This document shows, in pieces, positions 36,992 through 45,358 of a stretch of DNA of 64,000 nucleotides. The DNA is from Pseudomonas sp. UMAB-08. GTDB lineage: Bacteria > Pseudomonadota > Gammaproteobacteria > Pseudomonadales > Pseudomonadaceae. The DNA lies in contig NZ_LT607416.1 of NCBI RefSeq assembly GCF_900095225.1, forward strand, positions 110,976 through 174,975, written 5' to 3'. The notes under the pieces were generated by a model, which searched no databases, was not told where the DNA came from, and worked only from the letters and a program-made list of their open reading frames with translations. Each line of letters opens with the position of its first letter. The stretch's first letter is position 1. The position numbers were made by a program, and so were the translations under genes.

Positions 36992-39900
36992 CTAGCGATA
37001 CACTTCGCGGCGAAAGATCATTGGTGATGAGCCTCGATAGATGCCGAATCTGGCCAGCCCCGTTGCAGCCTCACGCCCCTTGCCATTCCAGTCGTAGAAA
37101 AGCCAGGACGGTGTTGCCGGCAGTCCTCCGAGTACCGATCCGTTGATCCCGGGAGGCTGCAAGCGCAACAGCCCCAAACCCGCGATGGGTGCGATCAACG
37201 TGACCTTGTCATTGCCATAGTTCTGTTGGCTGAGTTGCCCGGTGTAACTGCTCAGTGCAGGCGTTTGTAAAACGGCTGCCGTGGTGCAGGTGTCCAGGCC
37301 TTCGACCCGAAAACTGCCGCCCGCAAGTTTCTGCCACGTCTCGATGCGCAAGGGCAGATCCAGTGCCTGTAGCTCAGAGCCATGGGCATTGTCCAGACGC
37401 AAGCGCCCCAGACGAACCTCGCTGCCAGGGCTGTCGCTAAAGTCATAGCTGTACGCTGAACAACTGTTGCCATCGCCAAAACAGGCACCATCGGTATCGG
37501 TCAATGTTGCAGCGCTGAAACCTTGACGAATCGCCGCGATAAACGGGTAATCATCAGCCAGTGGCAAGAGTGCCGGGGTGTACTGCAGCGTTTCACCGCT
37601 CCAGCGGTAGCGCTCGGTACCGTCACCATTGTCGGCACCGCTTTGTGCCAGGTTTGCTATGCCACTGCGGGTCAACCGCCCGCTGATATCCAGGCTGGTC
37701 TTGCCGGTGATCGAGGTGTAGGCATTCGGCACTGGCGTTGCCAACCGCCAGAACGCGCCACGGTCATAGTTATGGGTGATACTTGCGCTGCGATTAAAAC
37801 CAGTGACAGTCAGCGTAGGCTCCTGGCCGATGGCAAAGGCCATTGGCTGGCCTTGGTAACTGAAGGACGAACCGCAGCTCGACATCAGGCTGGCATTTGC
37901 TTGCACCCCTAAGTAAGCAGGAATGAAGCGGCCGACCAAACCACTCCCACCGCCGCTGACGGTTTCGCCGAAATAGCCATTGGCCGTTGGCGTGGCGGTC
38001 AGGCGGAATACACCGACCTCGGAAATCGAGGTGCTGGTGGTGGTCTGGTTACCCACTACATGGCTGTATCGGGGCGGGGAGAGCGTGCCGCTGTCTCCAG
38101 GGACGGGCGCCACCAGTGCGCTGTTCAGGGTGATATCGCTCATCTGAAAGTTGGGCGTGATGATATGGCTGCTGCACAAATTGCCTGCCGTAAGCGGTTC
38201 TCCGTCTGCCTGCCAGCCCACTGCCTGAATGCGCAGGGGAAAACTGTCGCCTGCTTTTTCGAAGACCTGACAGTTGTCGTTCACGCCTGCGACGGTGCAG
38301 GTCGACGCGGTCTGCAGGCACAGGCCATAGGGTTTGGACACGAACAAATCACTGCCGCTCATACTCAATCCCACATCGCCATTGGCGGTGGTGCCGTCGT
38401 AGCTGGCGGTGAGCATCATCTGTCCGGCATCGTCATAGCGTACCGTGAGCAGCGCGCTGCCCGTGCTGTCGAACGTCAGGTTGAGGCTGCTCGGGCTGCT
38501 GGTCACCGGGCTGTTATTGACCATCACTGGCTGGATGCCGGTGTCGGGATTGATGTAGGCCGAGGTAAAGCTCAGGCTGCGAGTGACGTTGGCAAACCCG
38601 GGGACACAGGCTTGCGAGGTGTCACTTTTTTTCACGGCGCGCAGGGCGATGTTGCTCTGCGGTCTGGCTGCAATCAGGGTCGGTACATCGAAGATGAAAC
38701 CGCTCTCGGCGTAGGCAATCGTACAGTCGCTGGTCGAGCAAACCGTCGATGAAGTGCTCCCCGGGACTGACGAGGCAACGGCAAGGCTCACGCTCCCCAC
38801 GCTACTGCTGCGCAACTGCGCTTGAGCACTGCCGCCACTGAAGGTAATGGTGTTGCCGTTGATCCCTGCGGGCGGGGTCGCTGTCCAGCCACTGGAAGGG
38901 CTCAGTACGACACTGACCGGATCGGCATAGAGACTGCAGCTGGCATTGCTGCAGGCGGTGATTGTGATCGGCTGCGGATTGCAGGTGAGTGCCGCGCCCG
39001 CATAGCTGAACGCGAAGTGGTCAATTTGAGCCGTCGGCGCTACCGCCTTGCAAGCATTATGCGGCGGGCTGGATGAACAGTCGCCGGTGATGGTTTTGGC
39101 TCCGCCCGTCACGATAACGCCACCGATGCAGCTGTCAGTGGCAGTGATGGCGCCGCCGGCCGTGGCATTGCCACCGACACTGGTCCCGGTGAGCGTCATC
39201 GCCCCAAAGGCCTGGGCATTGCCGCCGACGGTAGCGCGAGTGAGCGTGGTCGCGGCACCGGACACTGCATCGCCGCCGATGCACGTGTCGGTGGCGGTGA
39301 TGGCGGCGAATGCATTGACATCACCCGAGACACTGCCGCGTACGAGGGTGATAGCCGCACCGCTGCTGGTCAGGTTGCCCGTTACCGGGGTGTCAGTCGC
39401 CGTAATGACACCCCCGGCCAGGACATTACCGCCGACACTGCCGGTGGTGAGGGTAATCGCCCCTGAGTTGCTGGTCAGATTGCCGGTAATCGGCGCCCCC
39501 GTTGAGGTGATGGCGCCTTCGGCGTGAACCGCAGCACCGACGCTACCGCCGACGACAGTGATCGCGCCAGTGCTGGTGCTCAGGTTGGCTTTCACGGTTG
39601 TGTTGGTGGAGGTGATGGCCCCGTAAGCCTGGACATCGCCCCCCACGCTGGAGTCGGTCAGCGTCAGTGCGCCTGCCCGGCTGGTCAGGGTTCCGGTTAC
39701 GGCGGTGCCCAGCTTGAGGGTGACCGCCCCTTGAACCAGCAGGTTACCGCCGACCTTGCCCCCCGCGAGCGTGACGGCCCCGGCGCTGCTGGTGAGATTG
39801 CCGTTTACCAAGGTTCCGGTGGCGGTAATTGCTCCGCCGCCAAGGACGTCACCCGCGACGCTGCCACCGACCAGTGTCACGGCGCCGCTTGTTGTCTGGA

Positions 39901-40327
39901 CGGAGCCGGCTACCACGGCATTGGATAGGCTGATCGCGCCATCGGTGGAGCTTATCGAGGCACTGAACGTACTGTGGGTGCCCGTGACGGTGATAGCGCC
40001 TGGACCAGAGACCAGCGCCACGGTGTTGCTGCTGGTGCCGATCGAGTTGGTGTCGAGTGAGAAGCCTTGATTCGCGACAACGGTAATGTTGCCGATGGTC
40101 AGGAAACCCACCGCCAGTTTGTCCCCCGCCCCCAGTATCATCTGTCCACTGCAGGTGAAGGTATTACCGCTGCGGCTCCACGTGCCCGAACATGGGGCAT
40201 CTATACCCAGCAAAGTACCCAGCAAACTGAACGTATAGGTCGTTGCAGCCTGCGCCACGTTCGTTAGCAACAGCCCCGCCAGAAGCGCAATCCCAAGACC
40301 GCCCCGTGCCCATGTTTGTCTGCTCAT
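36992..40327 (-). CDS. mshQ: MSHA biogenesis protein MshQ with beta-solenoid repeat region
   Basis: 1111-residue exported protein, last gene of the MSHA locus and probably an accessory surface or tip component. Signal peptide to about residue 27 (NVAQA-ATT). Residues 108-417 form 18 repeats of 16-20 residues, alternating GAITxTxxxVxGNLTSxS and GAITLxxGSVGGNVxAG units. From about 430 to the end it is a cysteine-containing beta-rich region resembling DUF6701 (common in MshQ), with AYLGVQANA, GFNRSASITHNYDRGAFWRL and a C-terminal WLFYDWNGKGREAATGLARFGIYRG. Start at 40327 overlaps the mshP stop (ATGA). Confidence 0.85.
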   Translation of the reverse strand: MSRQTWARGGLGIALLAGLLLTNVAQAATTYTFSLLGTLLGIDAPCSGTWSRSGNTFTCSGQMILGAGDKLAVGFLTIGNITVVANQGFSLDTNSIGTSSNTVALVSGPGAITVTGTHSTFSASISSTDGAISLSNAVVAGSVQTTSGAVTLVGGSVAGDVLGGGAITATGTLVNGNLTSSAGAVTLAGGKVGGNLLVQGAVTLKLGTAVTGTLTSRAGALTLTDSSVGGDVQAYGAITSTNTTVKANLSTSTGAITVVGGSVGAAVHAEGAITSTGAPITGNLTSNSGAITLTTGSVGGNVLAGGVITATDTPVTGNLTSSGAAITLVRGSVSGDVNAFAAITATDTCIGGDAVSGAATTLTRATVGGNAQAFGAMTLTGTSVGGNATAGGAITATDSCIGGVIVTGGAKTITGDCSSSPPHNACKAVAPTAQIDHFAFSYAGAALTCNPQPITITACSNASCSLYADPVSVVLSPSSGWTATPPAGINGNTITFSGGSAQAQLRSSSVGSVSLAVASSVPGSTSSTVCSTSDCTIAYAESGFIFDVPTLIAARPQSNIALRAVKKSDTSQACVPGFANVTRSLSFTSAYINPDTGIQPVMVNNSPVTSSPSSLNLTFDSTGSALLTVRYDDAGQMMLTASYDGTTANGDVGLSMSGSDLFVSKPYGLCLQTASTCTVAGVNDNCQVFEKAGDSFPLRIQAVGWQADGEPLTAGNLCSSHIITPNFQMSDITLNSALVAPVPGDSGTLSPPRYSHVVGNQTTTSTSISEVGVFRLTATPTANGYFGETVSGGGSGLVGRFIPAYLGVQANASLMSSCGSSFSYQGQPMAFAIGQEPTLTVTGFNRSASITHNYDRGAFWRLATPVPNAYTSITGKTSLDISGRLTRSGIANLAQSGADNGDGTERYRWSGETLQYTPALLPLADDYPFIAAIRQGFSAATLTDTDGACFGDGNSCSAYSYDFSDSPGSEVRLGRLRLDNAHGSELQALDLPLRIETWQKLAGGSFRVEGLDTCTTAAVLQTPALSSYTGQLSQQNYGNDKVTLIAPIAGLGLLRLQPPGINGSVLGGLPATPSWLFYDWNGKGREAATGLARFGIYRGSSPMIFRREVYR
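39077..40006 (-). repeat. Coding tandem repeat inside mshQ (18 units of 16-20 residues)
   Basis: Each unit begins GA[IVL]T, continues with a hydrophilic turn and a VxGN/D step. Odd and even units differ, giving a roughly 35-residue (105-bp) higher-order repeat. The spacing of about 17-18 residues per turn and the repeated V-x-G-N-x-x-A-x-G pattern resemble bactofilin-like beta-helices. At DNA level the copies are diverged, so the repeat is old rather than freshly duplicated. Confidence 0.8.
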
Positions 40328-40752
40328 GGAGCCCCTTTCTCTATCGTTGAGGTGAGCTGTCGGTAGGCGTAGTCGGAGCGACTGCCTGGGGTGCCATTCT
40401 GTGCGGTGGAGGTGAACCGGAAGATGCTTACGGCAGCGCCGTCGTTGTCCACATAGTTGTTGCGGATGCACGCCACATTGAGGCTGAACTCGCCCAGATT
40501 GTTACCGGCCAGGCTCGGCGTTCCCTGAGCACAGTTGCCGCTGCTGATCGCTTGGGTTATGCCCCACTCGACCCCGGCCCGCGCCGCCTGATAGGCACGT
40601 GCCTGTTGTATGGACAGGCTGATGGTGCCGTGTTGCGCGACGGACAGGCGTGCCATGGCGATCACCACCAGGGCGACCACGATGAGCAGGAACATCGCTG
40701 CAACCAGGCCAAAACCCTGGGCGCGATGGGGCCAGCGGGGATCAGGGCGCAT
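40324..40752 (-). CDS. mshP: MSHA biogenesis protein MshP (pilin-like)
   Basis: 142-residue single-pass protein with a pilin/PilX-like N-terminus: basic segment, GFGLVAAMFLLIVVALVVIAMARL membrane helix (20-residue core), then a small periplasmic domain with two cysteines (SGNCAQG and NVACIRNN). As in other MshP/PilX proteins the consensus glutamate at position 5 is replaced. The ATG at 40752 overlaps mshO by 11 bp. Probable minor pilin of the pilus tip complex. Confidence 0.85.
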   Translation of the reverse strand: MRPDPRWPHRAQGFGLVAAMFLLIVVALVVIAMARLSVAQHGTISLSIQQARAYQAARAGVEWGITQAISSGNCAQGTPSLAGNNLGEFSLNVACIRNNYVDNDGAAVSIFRFTSTAQNGTPGSRSDYAYRQLTSTIEKGAP

Positions 40753-41659
40753 TGTCGATGTGGACCTGTTGCAAGAGTTGGAAGCTTTCGCCGTCGAGGG
40801 TGGTATGCAGTGCCAGGGACAGCAAACCGGCGCGCGCAGTGCTGCCGGCCTGGTAGGTAAAGCGTGTTTGCCCACAATCGACATTCAGTGCCAGCGGCTC
40901 AGGGTTGGAACCGGACGGCGGGGCGGCGGGCAGTGTAGAAAGCAGTTGGCTATAGGTGTAGCGAAGCAGTTGGCCATTCTGGCAGCGAAAGCCCACGACC
41001 GTCTGGGCCAGATACACACGCTGCTGTGGCGACGCATAGGCAAAGCGAAAACCGGTGGCGGGCAGGTTGCCCACCGCGATAATGCTTTCTCCAGCCGGTG
41101 CGCCTGGAAGCAGACTGAACGTGCTGCCTGTCGGGGTCATTACTCCTGGATTGGTCGGTGCCCAAAGGTTACTCCCGACCACCGGGTTGCCACCGGATTC
41201 GGCCCCGATGTTGTACACCACCATCCAGCGGGCCCCGGTCGGATCGAATGCCCCGTCCAGCACCTGCACGGTATCGCAACGACCGTCGATGGCAGTACTT
41301 GCGCACGTGCCAGCAGCCTCCGGGGAAAAACGCAGGCCTTGACTGTCATTGCGATTCGCACGGTAGCGCGCAGCGCCCTGGATCAGCAGTAGCTCCACGG
41401 CTTGGCCATCGGCTGACACCCTCAGCGAGTTGGGCACGGCCAGGCGTACATCGCGGGTCAAGCGGTTCATCGCGCCAGCCGCTTGATCCACCAGCTCGCC
41501 GCGTCGACTCTGGGCCAGGAAACCGTCCAGAGGACGCGACAGCACTGTGCTGATCATCACCACAATAATGCCGGCCAGGGCGATGACGAGCACCAGCTCG
41601 ACCAGGGTGAAGCCGCGCGCTTGCTGCGGGATGCCAACCGCCAATGCCGGGGTTTTCAT
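40742..41659 (-). CDS. mshO: MSHA biogenesis protein MshO (prepilin-like)
   Basis: 305 residues with a type IV prepilin leader: cleavage after the Gly of ARG-FTLVELVLVIALAG, Glu at +5, then a large beta-rich domain with several cysteines. By size and position a PilW-like minor pilin that primes pilus assembly. Its ATG overlaps the mshD stop by one base (TGATG). Confidence 0.88.
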   Translation of the reverse strand: MKTPALAVGIPQQARGFTLVELVLVIALAGIIVVMISTVLSRPLDGFLAQSRRGELVDQAAGAMNRLTRDVRLAVPNSLRVSADGQAVELLLIQGAARYRANRNDSQGLRFSPEAAGTCASTAIDGRCDTVQVLDGAFDPTGARWMVVYNIGAESGGNPVVGSNLWAPTNPGVMTPTGSTFSLLPGAPAGESIIAVGNLPATGFRFAYASPQQRVYLAQTVVGFRCQNGQLLRYTYSQLLSTLPAAPPSGSNPEPLALNVDCGQTRFTYQAGSTARAGLLSLALHTTLDGESFQLLQQVHIDNAP

Positions 41660-42114
41660 CAGTAGCGAGTCCGGTAGCCGGCCAGCACCAGCGGCTGGTT
41701 TGCGGGGTCGGTGACGGTGACTTCAACATAAAGCGCATCAGCTGCCGCCAGGCCCGCCCACGCGTGCGGGGTGACCGTGACGTTCACGCGATAAGCGGCG
41801 AGGGCGGCGATAGAGGTTCCGTCTGCTTCGCGGGCGCCGTTGTCGTTTAGCCCTGCGTAATCACAGACCGTCTGATATTGACTGCGGTTACCGGGCACCG
41901 CCGGGCAGACGACACCGTTCGCATCGACGTAGTCCTTCAGAAGGATTTCCTCAAGATAGGCTTCGGCGATGCCCAGGCTCTGTTGGCGCAGCAGTGGGTC
42001 GGCCGACCGTGTGGTGATGGCGGCCATGGCGCTGAACAGGGCTGCCGCCGCGATGCCGATAATCACGATGGTCATGACCAGTTCGATCAGGGTCATGCCC
42101 GTTTGGCGCTTCAT
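41659..42114 (-). CDS. mshD: MSHA pilin protein MshD (prepilin-like minor pilin)
   Basis: 151 residues with prepilin signal QTG-MTLIELVMTIVIIG (Glu+5), and a soluble domain containing a cysteine pair (GVVCPAVPG and TVCDYAG). PilV-like by position. Overlaps mshC by 4 bp. Confidence 0.88.
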   Translation of the reverse strand: MKRQTGMTLIELVMTIVIIGIAAAALFSAMAAITTRSADPLLRQQSLGIAEAYLEEILLKDYVDANGVVCPAVPGNRSQYQTVCDYAGLNDNGAREADGTSIAALAAYRVNVTVTPHAWAGLAAADALYVEVTVTDPANQPLVLAGYRTRY

Positions 42115-42563
42115 TGCAGCAGGCCTGTTTCGGGCGTCACGCTGAGCGTGAAGCCGCCGTTGAGCGTACCGACAGTGGCACTCGCCGCGCTGGACGGACG
42201 GCCCAGCGAATCGAATACCACGGGAAAATTGACCGCTGTCAGCGTCACATGAGTGGGCGCTGGCGCGGCAAAGGGTGTTTCGCCATCCGGGCCCCTGACC
42301 TCGGCGCTATAAGCGCCGCTGGTGCAGTTGGCCGCCTGGCGCAGGTGGTAGCCGTTATTGTCGAGGCTGACTTGAGTCAGGCAGCCGCTGGCCAGGGCAA
42401 GCTTCTGCCCATAGCGCACGGCCGCCTGGCTTTCTTCGAAAAACAGGCGCTCATCGAACACCTGTCGATCAAAGAACCGCGGCCCCACAACGGCCGAGAT
42501 AATCCCGATGATAACGATCACCAGAATCAGCTCGATCAGCGTGAAGCCGCGGTTGTCAGGCAT
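42111..42563 (-). CDS. mshC: MSHA pilin protein MshC (prepilin-like minor pilin)
   Basis: 150 residues, prepilin signal NRG-FTLIELILVIVIIG, GspH/FimT-like by position, with cysteines in ASGCLTQ and QAANCTSG. One-base contact with mshA and 4-bp overlap with mshD. Confidence 0.88.
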   Translation of the reverse strand: MPDNRGFTLIELILVIVIIGIISAVVGPRFFDRQVFDERLFFEESQAAVRYGQKLALASGCLTQVSLDNNGYHLRQAANCTSGAYSAEVRGPDGETPFAAPAPTHVTLTAVNFPVVFDSLGRPSSAASATVGTLNGGFTLSVTPETGLLQ

Positions 42564-43000
42564 TAGCAGCCGCCAACTTTTACTTCAAAGGTCGGAGCTG
42601 TTAAAACCGCTGGAGTCCCTGTTGACGTTGCTTCTGTGTAGACCACGCTGCAAGTAGCAGGCGTCGGTGCGCCGCTCGATCCCACTGTTCCGGCCGTTGT
42701 CGTGACGAAATCCTTGGAGGAGATTTGCGCCGCATCCAGCATGCCCGCCAAGTCTGGGTAGCCTTCCGCCATGGTGATAGTCGTACCTTCAAGGACTACG
42801 GGCGCACCCGAGACAAGAAATTGCGAATGGGCAATCGCAGAGGCTGAACGCATGGCTCCGGCCGCACCATTGATGGCTGCGACCCTGGCATCGACACTGA
42901 AGTTGGCAAAGCGAGGGAGCGCGAACGCCGCCAGAATGCCAAGAATAACGATCACCATGATCAACTCGATCAGGGTGAAACCACTTTGTTGTTTTTTCAT
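42563..43000 (-). CDS. mshA: MSHA major pilin MshA
   Basis: 145 residues, prepilin signal QSG-FTLIELIMVIVILG, then AAFALPRFANFSVDARVAA and GAMRSASAIAHSQFL, the arrangement of MshA pilins. Two cysteines near the C-terminus (PATCSVV and the final VGGC) should form the D-region disulphide. Called the major subunit from position between mshB and mshC and from its resemblance to Vibrio/Shewanella MshA. Confidence 0.85.
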   Translation of the reverse strand: MKKQQSGFTLIELIMVIVILGILAAFALPRFANFSVDARVAAINGAAGAMRSASAIAHSQFLVSGAPVVLEGTTITMAEGYPDLAGMLDAAQISSKDFVTTTAGTVGSSGAPTPATCSVVYTEATSTGTPAVLTAPTFEVKVGGC

Positions 43001-43028
43001 TATTTAATTCCTTTAGGTAAAGCGTGAG

Positions 43029-43559
43029 TCAGTTGATGGTGCTGGATACGTCGCCGGTATTGGCGTCGTATGAAATGGTGTCGTTTGCGCTATTCGGCTG
43101 ATAGGTAAAGGTGCAGACGTTGCCGGCGGCGGTGGTCACATAGTCGACAGTGCCTGCGCTCGTTCCCACCGTGGGTGCCGACCCTTGCAGGACGTTGCGA
43201 AAGACCTCATTGCACGCCGTTGCGGTCATTGCGGTGGCAGCGGTGCCCGTCGCATTGATACCCACCGGCCAGCCATTGGTGTTCACGTCGACGTTGTTAG
43301 TGCCAAAGCCCTGCACGTCGATCTGACAGTTGACCGGCGTGCCGCAGCCATTAGTGCCACCGTTACGGTTCACTTCGTACTGGGAGCGCACGAGCAACAC
43401 GGCAGAAGCCAGCGCGCCGCCGGCGCCCTTGACCGCAGCGTGCTGGGCATCCTGGGTGACGTTGATAAAACGTGGCAGCGCGACGGCGGCGAGGATGCCG
43501 AGTATCGCGATCACCACCACCAGTTCGATCAGGGTGAAGCCTTTGCTTTTTTTCATCAT
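43029..43559 (-). CDS. mshB: MSHA pilin protein MshB
   Basis: 176 residues with prepilin signal SKG-FTLIELVVVIAILG and AAVALPRFINVTQDAQ; three or more cysteines in an Asn/Thr/Gly-rich soluble domain. Start at the first of two adjacent ATGs (43559), with AAGGG about 5 nt upstream. Positioned as mshB between mshF and mshA. Because MshA and MshB are paralogues, which of the two is the bulk subunit should not be taken as proven. Confidence 0.83.
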   Translation of the reverse strand: MMKKSKGFTLIELVVVIAILGILAAVALPRFINVTQDAQHAAVKGAGGALASAVLLVRSQYEVNRNGGTNGCGTPVNCQIDVQGFGTNNVDVNTNGWPVGINATGTAATAMTATACNEVFRNVLQGSAPTVGTSAGTVDYVTTAAGNVCTFTYQPNSANDTISYDANTGDVSSTIN

Positions 43560-43566
43560 GAGCCCT

Positions 43567-44064
43567 TCACCGATTTAACCAATCCGCTGCGGAAAGCTCC
43601 GCAGCGGGTACCGCTTCCAGCTCCAGAGCAAAAGTGGCGCCTGACCCCGCTAACAGTCGGTAGGCATGGAGTTCACCCGGCGACGTTTTCCATCCCTCAA
43701 CAAACCGTACCCGGTACACAATCCAGGCCCGGGCTGGCAACCAGTACCAATAACCCGGTTTTGGCTCTGCGCCAGCCAGCAGTGCGCCGCCGTAGTTGTC
43801 CTGCTGCCAGCGCAGCAGGGCAAATGGGTTGGCGTTCCGCCATTCAGGTTCCAGCACCTTGCCGTTGGCCAACCGCTGCGCCGCCAGACCGCTCAGGCTG
43901 GAGGCCAGGTATTCACGGGTGGCCTCCATCGCCCGACGTTCACTGACCTGAGCGATTTTCCAGCCCATTGCCAGGAGCACCGGGAGCAACATCAGTCCAG
44001 TGATGCCCCAGCCCAGCCGACGCATCCGGCGAACGCTACGGCCCATTCCATCGTTCCGATTCAC
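43567..44064 (-). CDS. mshF: MSHA biogenesis protein MshF
   Basis: 165-residue single-pass protein: basic N-terminus, membrane helix at about 18-36 (GITGLMLLPVLLAMGW), then a periplasmic domain with WYWLPARAWIVYRVRF. No prepilin motif. Proposed start is the GTG at 44064, sharing GTGA with the mshG stop and preceded by AAGGG; an ATG at 44046 is an alternative. Assigned from its slot between mshG and mshB; sequence alone gives little. Confidence 0.7.
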   Translation of the reverse strand: MNRNDGMGRSVRRMRRLGWGITGLMLLPVLLAMGWKIAQVSERRAMEATREYLASSLSGLAAQRLANGKVLEPEWRNANPFALLRWQQDNYGGALLAGAEPKPGYWYWLPARAWIVYRVRFVEGWKTSPGELHAYRLLAGSGATFALELEAVPAAELSAADWLNR

Positions 44065-45293
44065 GCGTGGCCCTTGGCGGCCGCAGACAGATCCCACATC
44101 GGCAGAAACACGCCAAGGGCAAGCACCAGCACCATGGCGCCCATGCCCACGATCAGGATCGGCTCGATGGCATCGGCCAATTGCTTGAGGTCGTAATCCA
44201 CTTCCTGCTCATAGAAGTCCGCGACCTCGACAAACAGCTCGTCCAGCGCGCCCGCTTCTTCACCCACCGCCATCATTTGCAGGACCAGCGGGGTGAACAG
44301 GCCGCTGGCGGTCGCGGTACGGGTCAGTGCTTCGCCGCGTTCCACGCCCTCACGCATACTGAGGATGGCCCGGCCGATATAACGATTACCGACGCTGACG
44401 CTATTGATCGTCAGGGTCTGCAGGAGCGGCACGCCCGCGCGGTACATCATCGCGAAGGTGCGAGTGAAACGGCCCAGGGCGATACGCTCGAAGAGGCCGC
44501 CGACAATCGGCAGACGCAGTTTGGTCCGGTCCCATCGCAGGGCTCCCGCCTCGGTATTTGTCCACGCGATGAACCCATAAATAGCGCCTGCCACCATCAG
44601 CCCCATCAGCCACCAGTAATCCTGAAAGAGCTGAGAGGTCGCGATCAACACCCGGGTGGGCAATGGCAGTTGAGCGTGAAACTGCGCGAACACCTTGGCG
44701 AAGGCTGGAATCACCAACAGGTTAATTACGGTCAGCCCTATCCCCATCGCGATCAGTACAAACATCGGATAACGGGTGGCCTGCTTGATGCGCTTGCGCG
44801 TCTCGCGTTCCAGCTCCAGATAAACCGAGAGTTGGCGAAAGGCCAGATCGAGCTGGCCGGTGTTCTCGCCGACGCTGATCATGCTGATGAACAGGGTGCC
44901 GAACACTTTGGGGTGCGCGTTGAGCGACACCGCCATGCTCATGCCACCTTCGAGGTCACTGCGCACCTCCAGCAGGACCTCGCGAAAGTATGGGTTACGG
45001 TGTGATTCGGCCAGGCCACCAATCGCGCGGATGATCGGTACGCCGGCCTTACTCAGGCTGTGCATCTGCCGACAGAAGATGATCAGCTCCAGCAGGTCGA
45101 CTTTTTTTCTGCGCATGCGTTCGGCGAGCAACGCCAGCAGGCCATCGCCCTGTTCAGCCTGCGCTTCGATGGTCAGTGGAATGATGTTCTGTGCCAGGAG
45201 CTCATTGGCCAACGTGTCTGCAGAGCCGCTATTGCGGCTGCCACTGACCTTGCCGCCCTGAGCATCGCGGCCGGTAAACCGGAACAGGCTCAT
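44061..45293 (-). CDS. mshG: MSHA biogenesis protein MshG (PilC/GspF platform protein)
   Basis: 410-residue inner-membrane platform that works with the MshE ATPase. Two GspF domains: the first with IIFCRQMHSLSKAGVPIIRAI, the second with LGRFTRTFAMMYRAGVPLLQ and MREGVERGEALT, and three membrane helices, the last near LIVGMGAMVLVLALGVFLP. GGAG lies 9 nt before the ATG. The 64-bp gap to mshE is filled by a mini open frame. Confidence 0.93.
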   Translation of the reverse strand: MSLFRFTGRDAQGGKVSGSRNSGSADTLANELLAQNIIPLTIEAQAEQGDGLLALLAERMRRKKVDLLELIIFCRQMHSLSKAGVPIIRAIGGLAESHRNPYFREVLLEVRSDLEGGMSMAVSLNAHPKVFGTLFISMISVGENTGQLDLAFRQLSVYLELERETRKRIKQATRYPMFVLIAMGIGLTVINLLVIPAFAKVFAQFHAQLPLPTRVLIATSQLFQDYWWLMGLMVAGAIYGFIAWTNTEAGALRWDRTKLRLPIVGGLFERIALGRFTRTFAMMYRAGVPLLQTLTINSVSVGNRYIGRAILSMREGVERGEALTRTATASGLFTPLVLQMMAVGEEAGALDELFVEVADFYEQEVDYDLKQLADAIEPILIVGMGAMVLVLALGVFLPMWDLSAAAKGHA

Positions 45294-45358
45294 GGCGCCA
45301 CACTCCGTTCGACGGGCGTGGGCATCAAGGACGCCGGGCTGTACAAGCGTGTACGCAT
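45290..45358 (-). CDS. Possible 22-codon mini-gene bridging mshE and mshG
   Basis: An ATG overlaps the mshE stop (TGATG) and opens a frame of 22 codons whose TGA overlaps the mshG ATG (ATGA). It covers the only gap in the central mshL-mshF part of the operon. The peptide is basic at first (MRTRLYSP) and has no membrane helix. It could be a translational coupler rather than a functional peptide, or chance. Confidence 0.3.
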   Translation of the reverse strand: MRTRLYSPASLMPTPVERSVAP

